Below are positions 59,316-64,000 of a stretch of 64,000 nucleotides of DNA, piece after piece (positions within the stretch are counted from its first letter, which is position 1; each line of letters starts with the position of its first letter). A program made the translations under genes and the position numbers. The stretch spans positions 1 through 64,000 of the forward strand of contig JAFGCX010000018.1 of assembly GCA_016932415.1 (NCBI GenBank). The letters are read 5' to 3'. This DNA comes from Candidatus Krumholzibacteriota bacterium. Its GTDB lineage: Bacteria; Krumholzibacteriota; Krumholzibacteriia; Krumholzibacteriales; Krumholzibacteriaceae. A model generated the notes under the pieces. That model was not told the origin of the DNA and did not search any database. It saw only the letters and a list, made by a program, of their open reading frames with translations.

Positions 59316-59352
59316 AGCCGGAGTGGATCATTGATCGACTCCGGCTTTTTTT
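59316..59352 (+). terminator. Intrinsic terminator of ssb
   Basis: AGCCGGAGT (59316-59324) pairs with ACTCCGGCT (59338-59346), with an inner GATC/GATC extension, followed by a run of seven T. It lies 70 bases after the ssb stop and separates it from the carboxypeptidase gene. Confidence 0.88.
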
Positions 59353-59381
59353 AGTTTTTCCGGAAAGGGAAAGGTTGGACG

Positions 59382-61031
59382 ATGAAGAGGATAATACCGT
59401 TTCTTCTGATCGCGCTTTTCGCGGCAGCTCCGGCCGCCGCGCAGGAGGGACCGCTGACCAGGGCGGAAAAGACAGATTACGCCGAGACGTCCCTTTACGC
59501 CGACATCACCGGTTTTCTCGGCGAAGTAAGCAGAAATTCCGATTTTGTCAGGATAACTTCCCTTTGCCGCTCTGCCGAGGGAAGGATCGTACCGCTCGTC
59601 ATCCTCAGCCGCGAGGGGATCAGCAGCAGGTATGAACTGGCGATGACGGGAAAGGATGTCGTGTTGATCCAGGCGAATATCCACGCTGGAGAGATCGAGG
59701 GAAAGGAAGCCTGCCTGATGCTGATCAGGGAGATAGGAAACGGAGAGCTCGCCTCCCTGCTGGACAACCAGGTGATACTCGTCATTCCCGATCTCAATGC
59801 TGACGGGAACGAAAAGCTCTCCGAAGAGAGCCGCCGGGACAACGGCCCTGCTCTTGCCGGTGAAAGGGCGAACGGCCAGAATCTCGATCTTAACCGCGAC
59901 TACCTCAAGCTTGAATCTCCCGAGATAAACGCGCTGGTCGCGATAATGAACGAATGGGACCCCGTCCTCGTCGTCGACATGCACACCAAGAACGGGTCGT
60001 ATCACAGGGCGCAGGTGACTTACACGACCTGCCTTCATCCCAATTCGCCCCGGCAGATCAGGGATTACATGTGGAAGAAGCTCTTTCCCCAGGTCGAGAA
60101 GATGATGGAGAAGGATTCCGGGTACCTGGCGATGCCGTACGGAAATTTCAGGGACAGGCTCGAACCGTCGAAAGGATGGAACAACCACGCCGTCGAGGGA
60201 AGGTACGGTTCGAACTATGTCGGCTTGAGAAACAGATTCTCGATCCTCGACGAGAACTATCCCCACGTCGATTTTAAAACGAGGGTCCTCTCGTCGTACG
60301 CTTTCATCAGGTCGATCCTTGAATATACAGGCAGGAATATCGGCAAGATGCGCGAGATAGCCCTCGCCGCCGACCGGGAGACGAAAGCGAGTTTTCACCG
60401 GAATGAGCTGATGCTCGAATACGGGATCGAGAAACTGTTCGATCTGAAGGTAAAGAGCTACCGGCTGGTCAACGAGAAGATCCCCGAAGAGGCTCTCGAC
60501 CAGTATCCGTCGTGGTGGAACGGCGTCATCGTGAGAAACACGGGGGAGCCGAAAGATTACGAGATCGAGTATTTTTCGAAAGCGGTGCCGTCGCGCTCAG
60601 TCCCCCTTCCGCAAGGGTATGTCATTCTGCCGGGGAACGATAATATAGTCGATAACCTCATCAGGCACGGCCTGTCGGTAAGCACGATAAACAACGCCGT
60701 CACGGCGGAGGTGGAGCAGTTCTCGATCGAGAGCATAGAGCCTTCGGGCGAGATTTTCCAGGGGCACGCCTTCATAAACGTCTCCGGAAAATATGCCGCC
60801 GCGACTGCGGCGATACCGGCGGGGTCTTCGTATATTAGCCTCGAGCAGCCACTCGCGCGCATTGCCGCCCTTCTTCTCGAGCCTGAATCTGTCGATGGTT
60901 TTCTCCGCTGGGGATTTCTCAACCGCGTGGCGGTGAGGCAGTGGGGACGAAACAGACCGGGGATATATCCCGTATACAGAGTGGAAGGGCTTGAAAGGAA
61001 GTTCGATCTTACCGATTTGAGAAGGCAGTGA
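59382..61031 (+). CDS. Exported M14-family zinc carboxypeptidase
   Basis: The 549-residue protein has a signal peptide (ending APAAAQ). Zinc ligands HAGEIEGKE (His101, Glu104) and VVDMHT (His201) match the M14 pattern, and QNLDLNRD gives the substrate-binding Asn/Arg region. Glu291 in ILDENYPH is the likely catalytic Glu. M14 enzymes remove C-terminal residues from peptides; bacterial exported ones also process peptidoglycan or protein. The C-terminal 200 residues form an additional beta-rich domain. GGAAAGG precedes the ATG, and its stop overlaps the regulator gene by four bases. Confidence 0.88.
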   Translation: MKRIIPFLLIALFAAAPAAAQEGPLTRAEKTDYAETSLYADITGFLGEVSRNSDFVRITSLCRSAEGRIVPLVILSREGISSRYELAMTGKDVVLIQANIHAGEIEGKEACLMLIREIGNGELASLLDNQVILVIPDLNADGNEKLSEESRRDNGPALAGERANGQNLDLNRDYLKLESPEINALVAIMNEWDPVLVVDMHTKNGSYHRAQVTYTTCLHPNSPRQIRDYMWKKLFPQVEKMMEKDSGYLAMPYGNFRDRLEPSKGWNNHAVEGRYGSNYVGLRNRFSILDENYPHVDFKTRVLSSYAFIRSILEYTGRNIGKMREIALAADRETKASFHRNELMLEYGIEKLFDLKVKSYRLVNEKIPEEALDQYPSWWNGVIVRNTGEPKDYEIEYFSKAVPSRSVPLPQGYVILPGNDNIVDNLIRHGLSVSTINNAVTAEVEQFSIESIEPSGEIFQGHAFINVSGKYAAATAAIPAGSSYISLEQPLARIAALLLEPESVDGFLRWGFLNRVAVRQWGRNRPGIYPVYRVEGLERKFDLTDLRRQ

Positions 61032-63877
61032 CTTTTCGAGGGATAGATAACAATAATGACGCCGGCAGGATCGGGCCAGCCATCTCGCGCCAGTCTGCCC
61101 GGCCGCGGAAGGGGCGATTCTTCACCACCGGCGCCGGGGCCGCGCTGCTTTCCCTGTTCCTCGTTTTGACCGCCTCAACTACGCTGGCGGCGACAGATCC
61201 GGCCGGTATCGTCATAAACTCATGGAACGCCGACTCGGGGCTTCCCCATAACGAGATAACCGCCCTCGCGCAGAGCGCCGACGGGTATATATGGATCGGG
61301 ACGCCGGCGGGGCTGGTTCGTTTCGACGGAGCAGGTTTCACCCTTTTCGACCGCTGGAAGGTCCCCCTGCTCGTCGAGAACAGGATCAGTTCGATCTGCG
61401 CGGCGAGCGATTCATCCCTCTGGGTCGGAACAGGGGGCGGCGGGATATATTTTATAAAGAATGGCGAGTGGAAGAGGTACGGCCTTGCTGAAGGGCTGAG
61501 AAGCGAGCATGTCAGCTGCGTCGCTGAAGGGAGCGGGGGAGAGATATGGTTCGGGACAGAGATCGGACTGCACAGGTTAAGCGGCGGTGATCTTGCGGTC
61601 TTCGGGCTCAATGAAGGACTCGCCGACGACATAATCACCGCGATAGACGAAGACCAGGAGGGCAGACTCTGGGCCGGAACGATGCGGGGCGGTCTCGTAT
61701 CGATCGATCGGGGCGGCGCTCGCAGGTACGGTTATTACGAGGGGCTTGCAGATCCAGGCATTCTCTCGGTCCTGGCGCTGCCCGGCGGCGAGGTCCGGGC
61801 AGGGACGATGAACGGGATCTTTTCACTCAGGCCCGGTGAAAATCATTTTTACAGGATCGATGCCGTCGATGGGATCCCGGTGACGGTGATGACCGGGGGG
61901 GAGGATGGAGAAGTCCTTGCCGGGACGATGGTAGAGGGACTGAAGGTCCTGGGGGCCGCCGGCTGCCGTGATCTTTTTGTCGATAACGGCCTGGCGAGCT
62001 CTCACGTGACCGCCGTGCTGAGAGGCAGGGGCGGCGTCATCTGGGCCGGAACGAAATCAGACGGGCTGATATCTCTCGGAAAGAAAAGAGCCGGTTCGAT
62101 CACTTCGAAGAACGGGCTTCCCGAAGGGAGGGTATACGCCGTCACCGGAGACGGAGCGGGCGTCCTCTGGGTCGCGACGGAGAACAGGGGGGTCTGGAGG
62201 ATAGAGGAAGGCGAGGCGACCGGTTATCTCGATGGAAAAAGCGGACTGGCGGGTAATATCGTCCGCGCCCTGATGATAGACAGATCAGGGAGGTTCTGGG
62301 TGGGGACGCTCGACGCGGGGCTTACGATAATAACGGGTGACCGTTCTCCCGGGCCGGGGAGCGCCCCGGCGAGGACGATGCAATATATAGGAACCAGGGA
62401 AGGACTTCTCTCCGAGAGGGTCACCTCTCTGCTGCAGGACAGGACAGGGACTGTCTGGGTGGGGACAGACGCGGGGCTCAACTATTTCAGCAGCGGAGTG
62501 ATCGGGCGCCCGGGAAGCGCCGAGGCCCTGAAGGGCCAGAATATCCAGGTCCTCTATGAGGACGCGGAGGGGACAGTCTTCGCCGGGACGAGAAACGGAA
62601 TATGGAGACTTTCCGGAGCGGTTTTTCAGAAAGAAGCTCCGGAAAAGGGGGCCGGGCGGATCGACGCGATCTCGCTCCTGGAGGACCACAGGGGAAGGCT
62701 CTGGGCCGGGACGAACGGGGACGGCATCAGACTTCTCTCTGAAGATACGATCGCCGGGTGCAGATCGAGAGACGGCCTTCCGGGAGATTTCATCTATTCG
62801 ATATCGGCGGCCGATTCGGGAAAACTCTGGATAAGCTGCGAGAACGGTGTTTTTTCCGTTTTCGCCGATTCTCTGGCCGATTGCGTCACTGGCCGAGGAA
62901 GATTCCCTTCGTCCTTTCTCCTCGACGATACCGACGGGATGCCATCGAGCCGGTGCAGCGGCCTCTGCTCTCCGGCTGTCTTCGAAGGCGCCGGCGGCAT
63001 TTTTTATTATCCCACCTCCGGGGGGCTGGCGGTTATAGACGGCGCCATCGAGACAAGGCGCGGCGGCGGGCCCGACCTGCTGATAGAATCGATCATCGCC
63101 GACGGGGCGGAGATCAGCCACGGCAGTGGGCCGGGGCCGATCGTGCTGCCGGGGGGAACGAAAAGGATAGAGATCCGTTTTACAGCCTTCGATTACGCCG
63201 ATCCAGGCAAATTGAGGTTTCTATACAGGCTTGGCGGAGTCGACGGGGACAGAAAGATCGTCATGCCGGGCGAGCCGAGATCGGCGGTCTATAATGATCT
63301 CAGGCCGGGGAGGTACAGCTTTGATCTTTGGGTCATAGGCAACGGGGGCAAGTATGGAAAGATCGAATCACCGGTAGATTTTGAAATAGAGGCTCCGATC
63401 TACAGGCGGAGCTCTTTTATTATGATCAGCATTTCGGTCCTTCTGACAGCCGCCGCCCTTGTATATGTCGATCTCCAGCGAAGGAAAAGGAAGAAACAAA
63501 GGCTCAAATACAGTACCTCGTCGATCAACCCCGAGCGTATGGACGCGGCGCTCGACCGGCTTGTTATCCTGATGGAAGAGGAATCGATATACCTCGATCC
63601 CGACCTTACACTGAAAAAACTGGCGCAGCGCCTCGGGATACACTACAACCATCTATCGAGGATAATAAACGAGAGGTTCTCTGTCAGTTTCAGCAACTAT
63701 ATAAACAGGTACAGGATAGAAGAGGCGAAGAAAAGACTCGTTTCAGAGGAATATAGAAACAGGAATATCACAGAAATAATATATGACACGGGGTTTTATT
63801 CAAAATCGACTTTCAATACCGCTTTCAGGAAATTCACCGGGATGAGCCCATCCGAGTATAAAAAGAAAAATATCTGA
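61028..63877 (+). CDS. Membrane-spanning propeller regulator with AraC-type HTH
   Basis: The 949-residue protein has an N-terminal signal-anchor (about 36-54), two seven-bladed-type regulator propellers made of Reg_prop repeats (about 60-660; GYIWIGTPAGLVRFDG, GKLWISCENGVFSVFAD), a Y_Y_Y Ig-like domain (about 690-790), a membrane span (about 798-815), and an AraC-type double HTH (about 855-949; LKKLAQRLGIHYNHLSRIIN, GFYSKSTFNTAFRKFTGMSPSEY). It resembles hybrid two-component systems but lacks kinase and receiver, so ligand sensing outside is linked directly to DNA binding inside. The GTG start lies in the GTGA overlap with the carboxypeptidase stop, so the two are coupled. Targets are unknown; a nutrient-peptide or polysaccharide response is inferred. 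Confidence 0.9.
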   Translation: MTFRGIDNNNDAGRIGPAISRQSARPRKGRFFTTGAGAALLSLFLVLTASTTLAATDPAGIVINSWNADSGLPHNEITALAQSADGYIWIGTPAGLVRFDGAGFTLFDRWKVPLLVENRISSICAASDSSLWVGTGGGGIYFIKNGEWKRYGLAEGLRSEHVSCVAEGSGGEIWFGTEIGLHRLSGGDLAVFGLNEGLADDIITAIDEDQEGRLWAGTMRGGLVSIDRGGARRYGYYEGLADPGILSVLALPGGEVRAGTMNGIFSLRPGENHFYRIDAVDGIPVTVMTGGEDGEVLAGTMVEGLKVLGAAGCRDLFVDNGLASSHVTAVLRGRGGVIWAGTKSDGLISLGKKRAGSITSKNGLPEGRVYAVTGDGAGVLWVATENRGVWRIEEGEATGYLDGKSGLAGNIVRALMIDRSGRFWVGTLDAGLTIITGDRSPGPGSAPARTMQYIGTREGLLSERVTSLLQDRTGTVWVGTDAGLNYFSSGVIGRPGSAEALKGQNIQVLYEDAEGTVFAGTRNGIWRLSGAVFQKEAPEKGAGRIDAISLLEDHRGRLWAGTNGDGIRLLSEDTIAGCRSRDGLPGDFIYSISAADSGKLWISCENGVFSVFADSLADCVTGRGRFPSSFLLDDTDGMPSSRCSGLCSPAVFEGAGGIFYYPTSGGLAVIDGAIETRRGGGPDLLIESIIADGAEISHGSGPGPIVLPGGTKRIEIRFTAFDYADPGKLRFLYRLGGVDGDRKIVMPGEPRSAVYNDLRPGRYSFDLWVIGNGGKYGKIESPVDFEIEAPIYRRSSFIMISISVLLTAAALVYVDLQRRKRKKQRLKYSTSSINPERMDAALDRLVILMEEESIYLDPDLTLKKLAQRLGIHYNHLSRIINERFSVSFSNYINRYRIEEAKKRLVSEEYRNRNITEIIYDTGFYSKSTFNTAFRKFTGMSPSEYKKKNI

Positions 63878-64000
63878 CCCGCCGCGTCCGGAATTGACAT
63901 TTCGAACGAAAAATCGGTTCGGGATTGCAACACCGGGCGACCGGAGAGCGCCGGAACGCGTATTATACGCGACAGGCAACCGGACCAGGCCGCCTAAAGC

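Overview
The window looks like a chromosomal segment of an uncultured Gram-negative bacterium of the FCB type (a Krumholzibacteriota, Eisenbacteria or Zixibacteria-like lineage is my guess). The pointers are several secreted proteins ending in an Ig-like C-terminal sorting domain opened by an NPFNP motif (type IX secretion style), many Sec signal peptides and lipoboxes, a TonB-dependent receptor, predicted outer-membrane barrels, and ferredoxin-dependent 2-oxoacid metabolism. No rRNA or species marker is present, so the taxonomy is inference.

Left part (1-6.1 kb): the 3' part of a secreted caspase/legumain-fold protease with a sorting tail, a relic of a HigA-type antitoxin, an AAA/DUF4143 ATPase, and a secreted beta-helix protein behind a near-consensus promoter.

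AT-rich accessory island (about 6.1-33.8 kb): four large exported caspase-like (C14) proteases (6750, 10051, 23216 and 29725) share Ig/CARDB-like repeats followed by a C-terminal caspase domain, but each has a different N-terminal module (DNRLRE-like, LamG-like, WD40-like, discoidin-like). Between them lies a long co-directional gene series: two FlgT-like/barrel paralogs, TPR proteins, a SpoIID-type glycan-cleaving protein directly coupled to a second membrane TPR protein and followed by an N-acetylmuramoyl-L-alanine amidase, an LPP20-like protein, a TPR-SLH lipoprotein and a FlgT_N-DUF4384 protein. A membrane-anchored subtilase with TPRs, a small partner, a TerB-like protein and a membrane pentapeptide-repeat protein complete it. 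I read this as a multi-protease envelope system: several sensor-caspases, an outer-membrane/FlgT-like scaffold, and peptidoglycan-cleaving enzymes as possible effectors. It is the best candidate here for an undescribed system. Function is inferred from domains and gene order.

GC-rich core-like part (33.9-64 kb): an operon of glutaryl-CoA dehydrogenase and a two-gene 2-oxoacid:ferredoxin oxidoreductase; a cobalamin riboswitch with promoter and terminator in front of a BtuB-like receptor and a secreted beta-propeller that may be a BtuG analogue; a hexapeptide acyltransferase; two related operons of secreted proteins and lipoproteins; a pentapeptide-repeat pair; a structured palindromic element; a glycosyltransferase; tRNA-Arg(TCT) and tRNA-His(GTG); an ABC-2 exporter; a peroxiredoxin; ssb; and an M14 carboxypeptidase translationally coupled to a membrane-spanning propeller-AraC regulator.

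The base composition shifts visibly near 33.8-33.95 kb, from AT-rich to GC-rich, which supports the idea that the caspase island was acquired or evolves separately from its surroundings.
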